Positions 53,792 to 64,000 of a DNA stretch of 64,000 nucleotides are shown piece after piece; the stretch's first letter is position 1, and every line of letters begins with the position of its first letter. The position numbers and the translations under genes were made by a program. The stretch is from NCBI GenBank assembly GCA_022605405.1, contig JABYQQ010000032.1, positions 77,001 to 141,000 of the forward strand, given 5' to 3'. The notes beneath the pieces are model-generated. The model worked only from the letters and a program-made list of their open reading frames with translations. It searched no databases and had not been told where the DNA came from. Origin of the DNA: Earliella scabrosa. Taxonomy: Eukaryota > Basidiomycota > Agaricomycetes > Polyporales > Polyporaceae.

Positions 53792-55943
53792 CTACCACGC
53801 AACACCGATACTCAACCTGGATGGGAGGACAATATCAGCGCAACTCTCCAATGGTTCACGGACCACAACCCACCGAGTAGACTCGCCCTCTCTCCAGCTC
53901 GTGTCCCACGTCCCACTCGCTCCGCTCGCCGGCGATCTCAGGATCCCTTCGTACTGGTGCCGTCCAAGGATTGCAGATTCAACGATGCCGCTATCCAGCT
54001 CCATCGAGACCACACCGCTGTCATCCGCCTCTGCCATCTTCCCCGAGGCCTCGACTTGCAGCCCAGGGCACACGCTGCCCACGATCGAACCGACCTCGCT
54101 CCGCGTCTCCTCCGGAATGACACACAGCGGCTGACCATGCAGGAAGCTCGATCCCGCCATGTCATCCAGCCCGCCAGAATGGTCCGGGGAGTTCCAGCCA
54201 AACGTCCTATTGCAGCTTCCCGGACAGAGCGCGGGGCTGCGGCCGGCCGCGTCTTCGTCTTCGTCCTGGATGGGGGTCAAGAGTGCGCTGACTTCCGACT
54301 CTGACTCTGTCGCGTTGATGCTTCGAGATGTAGACGCAGACGCAGAGGCTGATGAGGTCGCCGGGAGCCCAAGACCGAGTCCCAGTCCCAGAGCGCGGGT
54401 CACAGCATCGACATCGAGCTTGCCATCTCCACCAGAGAGGTTGGCGAGATTCCAGGATTCGTGCTTGTCCCTGTACCCATGAGGCGATCGCAGAGAAGAA
54501 GCCGATGGAGAGGACTTCGCATTCATAGAACTAGCAGTCGAATTGCGCACAGAGGACAGAGGTGGGCTGGCGACGGCGGGCTTAGTGAGTCGACCTGAGC
54601 CAGACGAGGTGCGAACAGGGGTAGATGAAGACTTGACCTTCCCTGCAGACTTGGTCACATTGAAGGGAATGCTTCCGAGCGCAGACCTGTCCGAACGTGG
54701 CGGCAAACAGTCATAGATGGTGGGTCCCTTGAGGCTAGGGCTGCGGTGGGTCGGACTCTGGAGAAGGGCGAGATTACGGACATTCTCCTTGTCGTTCTGC
54801 CAGTCGCGAGGCAAGACAACGCAGCTTTCTGGCCGGAGAGAAGGCGCGTAGACAGGTTTAGGCACCGGTATGCTGGAGGCGATCGGAGAGTGGAAAATTG
54901 CTATGGAGAGAGAAGTAGGAGAAGAGGCCGAGGCTGCGCTGATAGTAAGCATGGATGAAGTGGCGGAGATAGTGTGCTCTTTGCGTAGGCGAGCAAAGGG
55001 CATGACAGGGCTCGACAGAGAGGCAGAGATCCCAGGCGTGCGCGGAGAGCCAAGTGGAGTATAAAATTGGAGAGCTGATGATGGGTAGGAGATGTCAGTG
55101 ACAGAAGGTGCACGTAGTGAATGATGACGAACAAGATTCGTCGGCAGCCGAGGCAGACTTGTCCTGCGAGCTGTCGGCAGAAATGATTGACTTGTCGTTA
55201 AGGAGGACGAGGGGAGGCTTTGTGGCCGAGTCATCGTACCAGGAAGAAAGAACGGGTTCCATAATCTGCATGAGAGTAGGGGAGTTCTGACTGGAGAAGC
55301 GAACGGAGGCTGATGGAATATGGACTAGAGGGGGACGCTGGACTGGGGAGGTCGGGTCGGTAAGAGGCATGATGGCAAAGTCGTTAGGTAGCCTGTGCCT
55401 GGATTTGTCCACAAGACAGACAGAGAGATACTTTGAGCGAGAAGAGCGAGTTGTCGCGCGGGACTTTGTGGACGAATAGGCTGTGCTTGGGTGGGTCCTA
55501 GAGCTTGTGGTGGATCTGCCGACGGTCGAGTGGGCAAGAAGGGGAGAGGGGGTCAAGGGAGGTTTTGCGCGGCGGAGGGTCTTGTTAATCCTGCATGAGA
55601 TGGTGATCTCCCAATCCGGCGAGCCGAGGAAACCGACAAGATAGGGATGAAGGGCAAGCCAGAAAGCGGACGCGGGGCGGGGAGGAGGGACGGGGGCAGG
55701 GTCGGGAGCAGACGAGACCGGACTTGAGACAGACTTCGGGGTGACACGGTCGGGGGCGTGGATGGACTGGCCTCTGCGGAAGCGGACGTACGCGTACTTG
55801 AGCGCAGCGAGGATCGGGAGCGGGAGGAGACCGAGGACAACAGCCAACGGCTGAAACGCTGCCGCGCCAGTCGCCGGCGCGCTCTCATACAGCGGCGCGG
55901 CCATAGTAAGAGAGGGTTGCACAAGGAGGAGGAGAGGGAGCAT
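53792..55943 (-). CDS. Ser-rich protein with N-terminal membrane segment
   Basis: ATG at 55943 (MLPLLLLVQPSLTMAAPLYE). A hydrophobic segment LAVVLGLLPLPILAALKYAY at about residues 33-52 is followed by basic residues (VRFRRG), so the N-terminus is probably lumenal or extracellular and the rest cytosolic. The first exon's frame (55943 to about 55110) contains SDWEIT-like and STVGRSTTSSRT segments. A GT-AG intron near 55065-55130 must join it to the second frame (about 55060 to 53792), a long Ser/Pro-rich disordered region with acidic blocks (PIQDEDEDAAG) and the end PSRLSIGVAW. The precise splice is not resolved. No family recognised. A MITE lies 50 bp upstream of the start codon, in the likely promoter. 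Confidence 0.65.
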
Positions 55944-55993
55944 AGCCGGTTTCGCACGCGGCGTCGGGGCAGGAGGAGAACGCGAAGGAGAAC

Positions 55994-56680
55994 AGGACCC
56001 CCGAATATCCCCTTAGAGCTTATATGCCATGGAGGGTCATTTTCGGTTATTTTTGGAGCCCATTTTGGGGGCCGTTTTCGGTTTTTCGCACATAAGCTCG
56101 CCCAAAATCGCTCATTTTCGGTGGTTTCTGGCATATGACGTCCACTAGCGCCCCGGGCGCTTATTGTGTATGACATCGTCGTGGATTTCGGTCGACGGCC
56201 TGCACGAAGTGCTTAGAACAGACCAGATCCGTATGAGTATTTCACATCTACTTCTACCTAGCAAACTATCTCCTTGCTTTTCTCTGCTGAAAAACTCGAA
56301 TCTTCGTCCAAACCGCCATCCGGATCTGCGATTATGATAGTGGGGTGTGAGGTAACTATTTTGAGGATAATGAAGTATACTTACTGTTGCTTAGCAAACA
56401 TAGTCTACATATATTGATCACGGCCGGAATACTCCAAAGTAACAAGCGAGACACTACAACTGGATCAATAAGTAGTTGGACCCGGCAGAGGTCGGCACCC
56501 CAGCCCCGATATTCGGTGGTCCGGGGATAACACTTGGCGGCCCGAGGGTTAATTTCGGGCCTATAACATTGGCCCTCCGGACCCCGGTTTTCGGTGATTT
56601 TGCACACAACTTTCCGGGCCCTCCGGGCCCGTTTTCGGTTATTCGGGGATGTAAGCTATAGGGGAATATTCGGGGGTCCT
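55994..56680. mobile_element. MITE, 687 bp, hAT-like with perfect 8-bp TSD
   Basis: The ends are inverted repeats: AGGACCCCCGAATAT at both termini, then a further 20 bp of imperfect match (CCCCTTAGAGCTTATAT against TCCCCTATAGCTTACAT). An identical octamer AGGAGAAC flanks both sides (55986-55993 and 56681-56688). The interior has repeated TTTTCGGT-type motifs (about 56039, 56070, 56115, 56590, 56633), as in subterminal transposase-binding arrays. No coding capacity. The 8-bp duplication suggests hAT-like transposition. Confidence 0.9.
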
Positions 56681-56688
56681 AGGAGAAC

Positions 56689-57184
56689 GGACGGCTCGAC
56701 TTGAACTCGAACGGTGAGCGAGACGCGTCTGGTCACAGGCACGTGACGAGCACCCTAGCCTTCAAGTTTCAACCATCGCCGCAGGGTTCGCGGAGTCGCT
56801 ACTTCGGCTTCACTTGTTCTCGACGTTGGACGATGGGCGGGACTGTTTTACCTGCACGTCGTCGTACCGCAGGCGAGCTCGTCGTTTGTGCTGCCGTTCA
56901 AATTGGACGCGCTACGCCTGACGATGCGCTTCGAGTCTCGTGCCGAATTCGTTCACCGCAGAGGTCCCCCCATTCGAGAATCGAACTACAACCAGAACTA
57001 CTCACGGCGTGCGGGAGGCTGTCCGTGTCAGCCACTGTCACTTTGATCATCTCGAGTACGCCCAAAGTGCTCCCGTCAGCCTCAGCGTAAGTGTTATAGG
57101 AGACGCTGGCCACCCTCGCTCCTTGCTTCCTGCCCTCGTCCTCTCATCCTCCCCCGCTTCTCTCCCCCGCCCTCCACCGCCGCA
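56689..57184. other. Upstream region of the 57185 gene
   Basis: About 500 bp between the MITE and the next start codon, pyrimidine-rich near 57120-57180 as common for fungal promoters. No other gene seen. Confidence 0.45.
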
Positions 57185-58606
57185 ATGTCGTACACGTCCG
57201 GCCTCGACCCTCTCGTGCTTGCAGCAGCCGAGTCCGCTACGCCCTCTGTCGGACACGCACCTCGCCCTGTCGACCCCACCGCCGGTCCCACCCAGCTCTC
57301 CTCGAAACACCCCAACGCCGTCAACTACGCCATTTCCGCCGGCGGTGTTCTCGTCGGAGTTGCCTTCATCACCACCTTTGCCCTCATCTGCCGCTGGCGC
57401 AAACGCCGAAGGCAGCGAGCCCTCGACAGCGAAATCGACGAGCGCATCCGCGAGAAGTCTCTCTCCCGCCTCGAGGCCAGCCGTACCCATGGCTCTCTCG
57501 CGAAGCTCCCTGCTGCTGCCCTTGCCGCCGATTCCGTCTACTCCCATTCTCTACCCCGCCTCACCGGCCCCTCTCATTCTGGACTCTCCAACGCAGACAC
57601 GGTCCCAGGCGTCCGCCAGACATGCATTCGCTCTTCCGACCAACGTCTGCCTTGCGGCTGTCCGGGCTGTCTCACTCCCGCCGGTATGTCCTACCACCCA
57701 CACTCTGGCTCCGAATCCGTGTCCGGATCGACCTCGCGTTCAAGCAGTCCTCATCCCACCATTCGTTACTCGCCGTTCTCTACCTCTCGCCAACCTTCCC
57801 GCCCTGCTGTTGTCGTCTCCTCCGTACGCTCGTCCTCCTCTGCATCCTCGACCCGCGGCCGCCGCTCTCGTCGTACAGACGAGAATGCCCATCGCGCAGC
57901 GTCCGTTCGCACGCCTTCTACCCGTGCTTCTTCTCCATACCCTCGTCCCTGGGATCTCGACACAGCTGTTGTGCCTCAAACCTACAGGCGCGGCGTCGGA
58001 GTCGGCATCATGGTTGCTACCCGCGCTGGTTCTCTAGGATGCCCCTCACCTGCGCCCTCGACACCCTCTCTCGCCTTCTCCACTCCTCGGATAGGTTCAT
58101 CCCATGCCGGCTCGCCTGCACTGTCTCTTTCGGACGACGCCGGCGCCACGACACTCAGCCCGACAACCTTCAGCCCGTCAACTCCTCGTCAGCTCCCGTC
58201 TCCGACCCATCCTCGCTCCTCTGTCGACCAGGCTTCCTCTCTGGGTCGTCTCGATACCCCTCTCGTCCACATGCAGGTCTCTCCGCTCATCCAGGAATGG
58301 TCGTCACCCGCTGGCCCCTCTCGCCCCAACTTCTCGCCTGCCCAATCCTCCGCGACCATTGATCATTGGGAGACACCTGATCAATCCATGTCGGACGCTC
58401 AAGACCACCCCGAAGCATCCCTGAATGGCTCCAAGTCTGGTGGCACCACCGCACTTCTTCCGAACTCCATACACGCGGAGGAGCAGGGACAGAAGTGGTT
58501 CACGGATGTTGACTGGTACGGCACCGAAGGTCCTCTCGCCTGCTTCGACCAGCCCGCTTCAACCGACTACTCCACCGGCAGCTGGCACATGAGCGGCCGG
58601 GCTTGA
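57185..58606 (+). CDS. Ser/Pro-rich single-pass membrane protein
   Basis: Single-exon gene of 473 aa, ATG at 57185 (MSYTSGLDPLVLAAAESATP). One membrane segment at about residues 47-71 (YAISAGGVLVGVAFITTFAL, then ICRWRKRRRQR) followed by a strongly basic stop-transfer stretch, so the short N-terminus faces outside and the long tail is cytosolic. The tail is disordered and very rich in Ser, Pro and Thr, with a small Cys cluster (LPCGCPGCLTPAG). The C-terminus has FTDVDWYGTEGPLACFD. This layout resembles basidiomycete Mid2/Wsc-like or unknown single-pass proteins but lacks a recognised sensor domain. Divergent from the Ser-rich membrane protein at 53792-55943. Confidence 0.8.
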   Translation: MSYTSGLDPLVLAAAESATPSVGHAPRPVDPTAGPTQLSSKHPNAVNYAISAGGVLVGVAFITTFALICRWRKRRRQRALDSEIDERIREKSLSRLEASRTHGSLAKLPAAALAADSVYSHSLPRLTGPSHSGLSNADTVPGVRQTCIRSSDQRLPCGCPGCLTPAGMSYHPHSGSESVSGSTSRSSSPHPTIRYSPFSTSRQPSRPAVVVSSVRSSSSASSTRGRRSRRTDENAHRAASVRTPSTRASSPYPRPWDLDTAVVPQTYRRGVGVGIMVATRAGSLGCPSPAPSTPSLAFSTPRIGSSHAGSPALSLSDDAGATTLSPTTFSPSTPRQLPSPTHPRSSVDQASSLGRLDTPLVHMQVSPLIQEWSSPAGPSRPNFSPAQSSATIDHWETPDQSMSDAQDHPEASLNGSKSGGTTALLPNSIHAEEQGQKWFTDVDWYGTEGPLACFDQPASTDYSTGSWHMSGRA

Positions 58607-58897
58607 GTGCAGCTGTATGTATTACTTAGGCTGGGAGTCATCCCCGTTCTCGATCTCCATCGGTCATTTATCCGTATGTAGCGTTATGCCTATGAACTGT
58701 CGTTACCATCGTAATCGAACCCAAATCATTCTGCACCTATGGGTACCCGCGTCTGCATCTAAGATGACTGCCAGAACTCTTGCTATGACCATTGCGGGGA
58801 GAGGAGCGCTGCGTAGCCCTGAGAGGTCAACGTCATGACGAACGCTACAAGACCGCCGTGACTCAGGTGAGAGATTGGACAACTTAATGATCACAAA

Positions 58898-59953
58898 CTA
58901 CACGACCTTGATGCGCTCTTGTGATGATTCTCTGTGTTTGACCACCTCCCGTTTCCTCCTCTCCGCGATCCGCTTAACCGCGTCCAGAGCTTTCTTAAGC
59001 CTTTTCTCCCTAGCCTCCGCCGCCCTCCTCAACCGCCTCTGCTCATCTGCGAGCTTGAATGCCATCCGCGCCGCCTCCTCCACAGCCAAGGCCGAGGCCA
59101 AAGCGGCCTTCGCCCCGTTCACCAGCAACTCCTCCCTGTCCTGCGTGAGGGCCTTCAACCGCCTCATCCTCGCTTCTTCCACCATCGTCCTGATATTGGT
59201 TATCTCCGCATCATGTCGTAGCTCCAGGCCCGGAGCGCAATCATCCACATGGCCCGCTCTTGCGAGTCGGAGCAGTTCCACGCGAGACGCCGCGCCTGCA
59301 TGGACGACTGCCCGCCCAGGCTCGTCCGCGAGCAGACGGAAGAGGCTTGCGCCGAACCAGTAGCAGGTCTCCTGCCTCGGGGTCCTGTAGCATTTCTGCA
59401 GAACCTGCCCTGCAGCGATGAGGTACGACAGTGGACAGGAGCGTTTCGGGAGTTCAGCGTGCAGTAGTGTGCGGTATGTGCGGCTGCCGACGGTCGTGGC
59501 GATCGTGCTGCGTGCGTTGACGGCGACGGCGATGTCGCGAGTTGTTCCCGTGTCGCGTGGTGTGTCTGCGGTATCCTGCGAGGGCCTGACGACGACGTAT
59601 CCGATGCAGTTTCGCGCGTTGGGGTGCTGAATGTGCGCAAGGACAAACTCGGATGCTCCTCCCTGGTTGTAATCAATGGCTCGGCAGTACTCGATGCGGG
59701 CGATAAAGCTGGAATGGAGCGGCAGCCCCGGCAAATCGGTGTAGCGTTGTCGGAGGGCAGTGAACGAAGGAAACCCTTCCGAGTCGGCTGTTGCCGCGCA
59801 TCCTGGATCCAATAGAGCAGTGAGTTTCAGCTGTTGACTGTGATGTAGCCTCTGCCAAAACCGGACCAGGGCCTCGATTATGCCCATGCGGGGAGATGGG
59901 AGTGTTCGAGTGGGACTGCGATGCTGGCGGCGAGAGAAGCGCGTCAGAGTCAT
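58898..59953 (-). CDS. 351-aa protein with C-terminal coiled coil, unknown function
   Basis: Single exon from the ATG at 59953 (MTLTRFSRRQHRSPTRTLPS); M23 (MGIIEALVRFWQRLHHSQQL) is an alternative start. The middle (YVVVRPSQDTADTPRDTGTT, SYLIAAGQVLQKCYRTPRQE, CYWFGASLFRLL) has the look of uncharacterised basidiomycete proteins with a conserved C-Y-W-F/Y motif near a protease-like fold, but no catalytic motif can be named. The last 130 residues are a charged helix rich in Arg, Lys, Glu and Ala (EEARMRRLKALTQDREELLV; ERRKREVVKHRESSQERIKV), a probable coiled coil. Confidence 0.65.
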   Translation of the reverse strand: MTLTRFSRRQHRSPTRTLPSPRMGIIEALVRFWQRLHHSQQLKLTALLDPGCAATADSEGFPSFTALRQRYTDLPGLPLHSSFIARIEYCRAIDYNQGGASEFVLAHIQHPNARNCIGYVVVRPSQDTADTPRDTGTTRDIAVAVNARSTIATTVGSRTYRTLLHAELPKRSCPLSYLIAAGQVLQKCYRTPRQETCYWFGASLFRLLADEPGRAVVHAGAASRVELLRLARAGHVDDCAPGLELRHDAEITNIRTMVEEARMRRLKALTQDREELLVNGAKAALASALAVEEAARMAFKLADEQRRLRRAAEAREKRLKKALDAVKRIAERRKREVVKHRESSQERIKVV

Positions 59954-60627
59954 GACACCAACAATAGACTCTGACGTCGGCTCTACCTTGGGCTGAGCGT
60001 GACGCGCGTTCAGTATACTGAGTGCCCACTTGGCACACGAGGCAGGCTCAGGCTATGAGACCGTGCTTTGTACTGGCAAAAAGCGCAGCGCAGGGGCGCA
60101 CCGCGTCATCATACTCATCGGTATCGCTCTACACGACACAGATAGTGAGCTCGCGGTCAAAGGTAGTCGGGTTCGCCACATACTGTATCAATGGCCTGCG
60201 GAGAACACTTGCATGTCCTCTGCACGATACGACGCAAATGCGGTGTGCCATGTCGAGGTCGATGCGCATTATGCTATGTACGCTACTGAAGGTTGAGTGG
60301 TCGGAGTCCACTATGTAGCCACCTGGGATGCGACCCTCCTGGAAAAGCACCCCAAGAGTCGATCGCCTCGGACCACCCGTTCCTGCCAAGCTGCGGAGCG
60401 ATGGACGCGTTCCATGAGGAGGATTGGCTTTCGTCCACCCGGTCGAATGTCGATGTCGATTAACGACGATCGGTGCTGGGGTCAATATAAAGAACTTGCG
60501 GTCGTGGCATTGCGAGGTGATTCCAACCAGCATGAGATCTCTGGCTATTAACGATCAGCAAAATCAAGTATTAACACGCAGGTCAAGTGTATAGATTTCG
60601 AGAGATATGGCGTCAGTCTCCGTCGCC
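59954..60627. other. Intergenic region
   Basis: No gene seen over 0.67 kb; it should include the promoter of the 351-aa gene and the 3' UTR of the MYND gene. Confidence 0.45.
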
Positions 60628-61248
60628 TCAACGCTTTCTCGCCCCCTTACACTCCATCTTATGCTTCTCCTTCCAATGCACCTGAGGACACAAGTCAGCC
60701 CCGATATCGATGTATCCACAAATACGCGCGCGAACTCGCCTTCTGACACTCCTTTGTGCAGTAATACCTCTGCCCGCAGTTCCCGCACGCCTTCAGGTCA
60801 TTCGGGCTGCCACAGTTCGCGCACGCAGTGTTTCCCGGGTTGTCCTTGCGATGCATGTTGACGCCTTCCTCCATGAACATCCCGCTAGTAGATCCCGGGA
60901 CAGGCGTCTGTGCGATGCCCAGTCCCCTCTTCAGCTTCCGCGGGTCTATCCCCAGCCTCGTCATCACAGACTCGTCGCTGAGCAGCGCCTCGATTCCGCC
61001 GCCGCCCACTGGGGCCACGAACCGCTTGCTAGCGTATGGCAGGCTCGCCTTGCTGTCGACCGCCTCCTTCACGGCCCGGCGCGTGCCCTCGAGGTCGAAG
61101 GCGTCAAAGTCGTACTCTTTTCTTTCTTTTCTTTTTTTCTTTGTCTCCTCGTTTATTGTCCGGGAGGGCTGCGCCCTATGATAGACAATACATGCTATGT
61201 ACTATGCTGTCGCTGGAAGTACCGGGCCGTATCGTGTGGCTGGAACAT
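60628..61248 (-). CDS. Small MYND-type zinc-finger protein
   Basis: The main exon encodes EYDFDAFDLEGTRRAVKEAV, then GGGIEALLSDESVMTRLGID and the MYND finger CANCGSPNDLKACGNCGQRY followed by YCTKECQK. The finger is completed in the last exon (60681-60628) by VHWKEKHKMECKGARKR and a stop. This join needs a GC-AG intron (donor GCGAGT, acceptor CTCAG); no GT donor gives the finger's last His and Cys in frame. All eight zinc ligands are then present. The start is uncertain: no ATG lies in the frame upstream, and I tentatively place it at 61248 (MFQPHDTARYFQRQH) with an intron over the polypurine stretch. MYND fingers usually mediate protein contacts. Length about 150 aa. Confidence 0.7.
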
Positions 61249-61594
61249 CCTGCACTGGGCGCAGAGTGGTGTGGAGAATGCTGGGAGGCGTCAGTAGTAG
61301 ACGGACGTAGTGTACAGTATAAGTAGTGGTGAAATGAAAGTGTATGCGCTGCGGGTCCCGGGTCAACCTCTGGTGACTGAACACTAGGACACGAGTTATA
61401 AACCTGTCGCCCTTTAGGGTGGCTGCTGCGCCCCCGGGTCTCTTGCCTCTTGCGACGACAGGGTACGAGCGGTGATCCCTCACCGCTCGTCAAAACTCCC
61501 CCGGCCCTGAGGTTAACCCGACTCCCGCAGCGCGTACCTGATACATGAGAAGATGGAGTATGACGGGGAGAATGTGCTAATCGGTGCCTTGAGT
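61249..61594. other. Region between the MYND gene and the LINE
   Basis: Likely includes the 3' end of the LINE. I see no poly-A-type tail or clear target duplication that would fix the element's boundary. Confidence 0.4.
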
Positions 61595-64000
61595 TTAGAG
61601 GTCCGGGTCCGGTAGCTCGACGTTGCCAAACGTGGTGACAAACCGCCGCGTGTCTGCAATGTAACGGAAAAGGGGGGTCAGCGCGGCCGGTGTGTTAAGC
61701 AGTGTACTCAGCGAAAGTCCGGCACGGCCAAAAGCTTGGGTGAGCCGCCATCGGTGCCGTGCATACGTTGAGCATTCAAGGAGGTAGTGGCGGACGGTCT
61801 CGGGTGCTTGACGGCATGTAGGGCAAGTTGATCGGGACACCTTGCCGATATGCGCGAGATGGTCGTTGAGCGGGACACGTCCGGTCCGGAGCTGCAGAAG
61901 GAGAGCGAGTTGTCGACGGCGGAGGGGTGCTGCGAGCTTGTCCATGAAGCGGGGGGAGGGGAGGTTGGGATCGAGGCGTGCTAGTTCCTGTCCACGCTTG
62001 CTCCCCTGCCACTCTTTCCTGTGTATCAGATGCAGGTCAGCGCGGTACGTCTGTTTGAGTTTTGAAACACCGAAGTAGAGTCCGTCGTGCAAGCACTTGG
62101 GTAGTTTGTTCTGTGGGCTCGACGCTCCTGCTGCAGCGTTCTTTGCTTCGCAATCAGCCAGTTCGTTTCCCTCAATGTCCATGTGTCCAGGCACCCAGCG
62201 AAGAGTGATGTCCGCATCAGGGTGTCGGGCAAGGACCTCGGTCATGTTACTATGCAGGAGGTCGAAGAGGTAGCGGCTTGGTCCTGGGCTGCGCAGAGCG
62301 GATGCTTCGATTGACGATTTGTTGTCCGCTGCAATTGAGGTCTGCTTCACTGTACGAGCACGCTCGGTGCGGAGTAGTTCTGCCCCCAATATCTCTCCTA
62401 CAATCTCCGCCTCATAGACCGTGTAACGATCCGACGGTCCGAGATAGTAGCGGAGGATGCGGGGCTCACCGCAGTCCCGCAACAAAACTGCTGCAGCCCC
62501 AACACCTCCGTCGACGTCCGAGCCATCTGAATAGACTCGCAGCTTAGTGCGACGGTCCCACCAGGCCTCGTCCTTCTCTGCCTCGTCTTTGGAATCTGCT
62601 ATTGAGACAGAGAAGGGCGGCGTCCAGCGTGGGTGATAACGGAAGGAAGGAATGGTCTCCATTCCAGAAGGGCCTGCACTGACGACGTCATTAAAGGCCC
62701 AGAGGAGCTTGTGAAGTGGGGACTTGTGTGCCTTGCGGTTGCGCCTGACCACCCGCTCGACATGAGACAACAGAGGGTGAGTAGAAGGTAGTGTGCACAG
62801 GCGGACCGCGGCACCATGGCAGATTTGGTCCACAAGGTATCGAAATGGGAGCACATTCATGTGCGCGCACATTACATCAGTAGCTGTGCTGCGCAGGCAG
62901 CCAGTCATGAGGAGCAGGGCCTGACGGTGCACTTTACCAAGTTTATTGATCGCTCCGACCGATCCGGTGTTCTGCTTATCGTTCGGGCCCCTGCGCATCG
63001 GCGCAAGAAACACATCTGCGGCGTATAGCATACTAGGGACTGCTACAGTCAGGTAGAGCTGTCGAAGAACCCGGGCACTCAGGCCGTACCGGTACCGGCC
63101 CAGCCGCTGAAAGAGTGAGACCCATGCAGAGCCTTTGGATAGTGCAAGCGATGCGTGCTGATGGAAGCGCAGCTGGTAGTCCAGCAGAACACCAAGGAAG
63201 CGATGGTGATCTGATGGACGAACAGCCGTTCCACCAAGCCGCAAAGTGGGTCCGAGATCGTCGCCCTGGCAGACACAGTTAAGTAGGCCGAACTTGTCTG
63301 GCGCAAATTCTGAGTTATGGGAGGTGGACCAAGCAAAGGCACCGTCAAAACGCGTGAAAAAACGCTGAATCTGGCTGTGTACAGACTCAAATGTCTGTCC
63401 GGTGACCACCAGGGCCACATCATCCATTGAGCCGACCGCTATCTCTCCGTGGCCCGCCCGTGCACTCTCAATCAGTGGTGTATTGTAGAATTGATAAAGA
63501 ATGACCGATAGCGGGCATCCCTGATCAATCCCGCTCAGAATGGTGAAGTAGAGCGACGTGAAGTCGTCGAAGCAAAGCTGAGTGCGCCGGCCCCGCAGCT
63601 TTTCCCGCAGCCAGGAGACTAGGTTGGATGGAACTCCCTTCATGCGCATGTTATGGAAGAGCTGCTCAGGGTCGGCGCTGGGGAAAGCTGCCTTGATATC
63701 GAGAAAAAGAATACTGGCCACATCACCTCTGGCCCATGCATCCTTGACCGTCTTGCAGACATAGTGAAGTGAGTCGGATGTCGTCCGCCCCGGCCGCCCG
63801 CCAAAGTGAAAGTTTGCGATGAGCGACTGCCGTTCTGCTTCATAAACAAGGACGTCAGCGACGCACGACGAGAGAATCTTAGGGAGACAATTAATTAGCG
63901 CGATGGGCCGCCACGCCTTTGGCACCGTGTAGTCGGTCTTCCCTGGTTTCTTCAGAACGACCGTCCTGGACGTCTTCCAACCGTCTGGGTAGATGTTGTG
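61595..64000 (-). mobile_element. Non-LTR retrotransposon (LINE) ORF2: reverse transcriptase plus RNase H, partial
   Basis: One uninterrupted minus-strand frame runs from the window edge (HNIYPDGWKTSRTVVLKKPG at 64000) to a stop at 61595, about 800 aa. The reverse transcriptase shows KAWRPIALINCLPKILSSCV, FLDIKAAFPSADP (catalytic Asp), SGIDQGCPLSVILYQFYN and GSMDDVALVV, where the usual aromatic first residue of the xxDD box is Ser. A thumb region follows (HRFLGVLLDYQLRFHQHASL). An RNase H domain shows VYSDGSDVDGG, YEAEIVGEILG, AADNKSSIEA and VPGHMDIEGNELADCEA, so all four acidic residues are present. A C-terminal Cys-His block (CPTCRQAPETVRHYLLEC) ends the ORF. The RT-RNase H order fits Tad/I-like fungal LINEs; the clade is a guess. 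The endonuclease and 5' end are outside the window. Confidence 0.9.

Noticed and set aside
57622..58362. Open frame in another frame within the 57185 membrane-protein gene
   Set aside because: Overlaps the longer frame with the membrane segment and shows only Ser/Arg/Leu composition typical of a shifted frame.
1..64000. CRISPR arrays, bacterial operons or a biosynthetic gene cluster
   Set aside because: No regularly spaced direct repeats, and genes are intron-rich eukaryotic ones. The farnesyl diphosphate synthase and reductase are too far apart and without terpene cyclase or P450 genes to call a cluster.

Overview
The window is nuclear DNA of a filamentous basidiomycete, most likely an Agaricomycete (mushroom, bracket or crust fungus). 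The reasons are dense protein genes on both strands, many short GT-AG introns (about 45-75 bp), intron-containing tRNA genes, several HET-domain genes, and conserved fungal genes (BUD4/anillin, P4-ATPase, CAP59-type mannosyltransferase, recyclin, METTL16-type methyltransferase). I cannot name the species.

Layout. 1-3.8 kb: a BUD4/anillin-like septation gene. 4.7-29.5 kb: an accessory region. It holds two intact HET-domain genes (minus strand), a heavily decayed HET relic and a fourth HET gene with an early stop codon (plus strand), a spliced tRNA-Gln, an aldo/keto reductase, a small secreted protein with an LLGG-repeat tail, a GH18 chitinase cut by a transposon, a DUF4419-like remnant, an F-box gene and several inverted-repeat elements. 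Long stretches of this region are non-coding. 29.6-34.9 kb: a DRS2-type lipid flippase. 35.7-37.4 kb: a CAP59/CMT1-type mannosyltransferase. 37.7-39.1 kb: farnesyl diphosphate synthase. 39.8-42.1 kb: mitochondrial HSP60, followed by a spliced tRNA-Pro. 42.8-43.1 kb: a tiny two-exon gene for a protein with a Cys-rich tail. 43.5-46.9 kb: recyclin-1 (F-box plus Sec10-like). 47.1-51.5 kb: a small conserved-looking protein, a disordered protein, the proteasome beta-4 subunit and a hotdog thioesterase. 51.6-53.4 kb: a METTL16-type RNA methyltransferase. 53.8-58.6 kb: two divergent single-pass membrane proteins separated by a 687-bp MITE. 58.9-61.2 kb: a coiled-coil protein and a MYND zinc-finger protein. 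61.6-64.0 kb: a LINE reverse transcriptase/RNase H ORF running off the window edge.

How it fits together. Two housekeeping stretches (growth and septation, membrane traffic, glycan and isoprenoid synthesis, proteostasis, RNA modification) flank an island of fast-evolving self/non-self recognition genes, secreted enzymes and mobile DNA. The best-supported unusual observation is a 960-bp non-autonomous hAT-like element with a perfect 8-bp target duplication, inserted in frame in the chitinase gene. The first three bases of the element (TAG) now act as the chitinase stop codon, and the displaced 137-codon Ser/Thr-rich tail is still open downstream.
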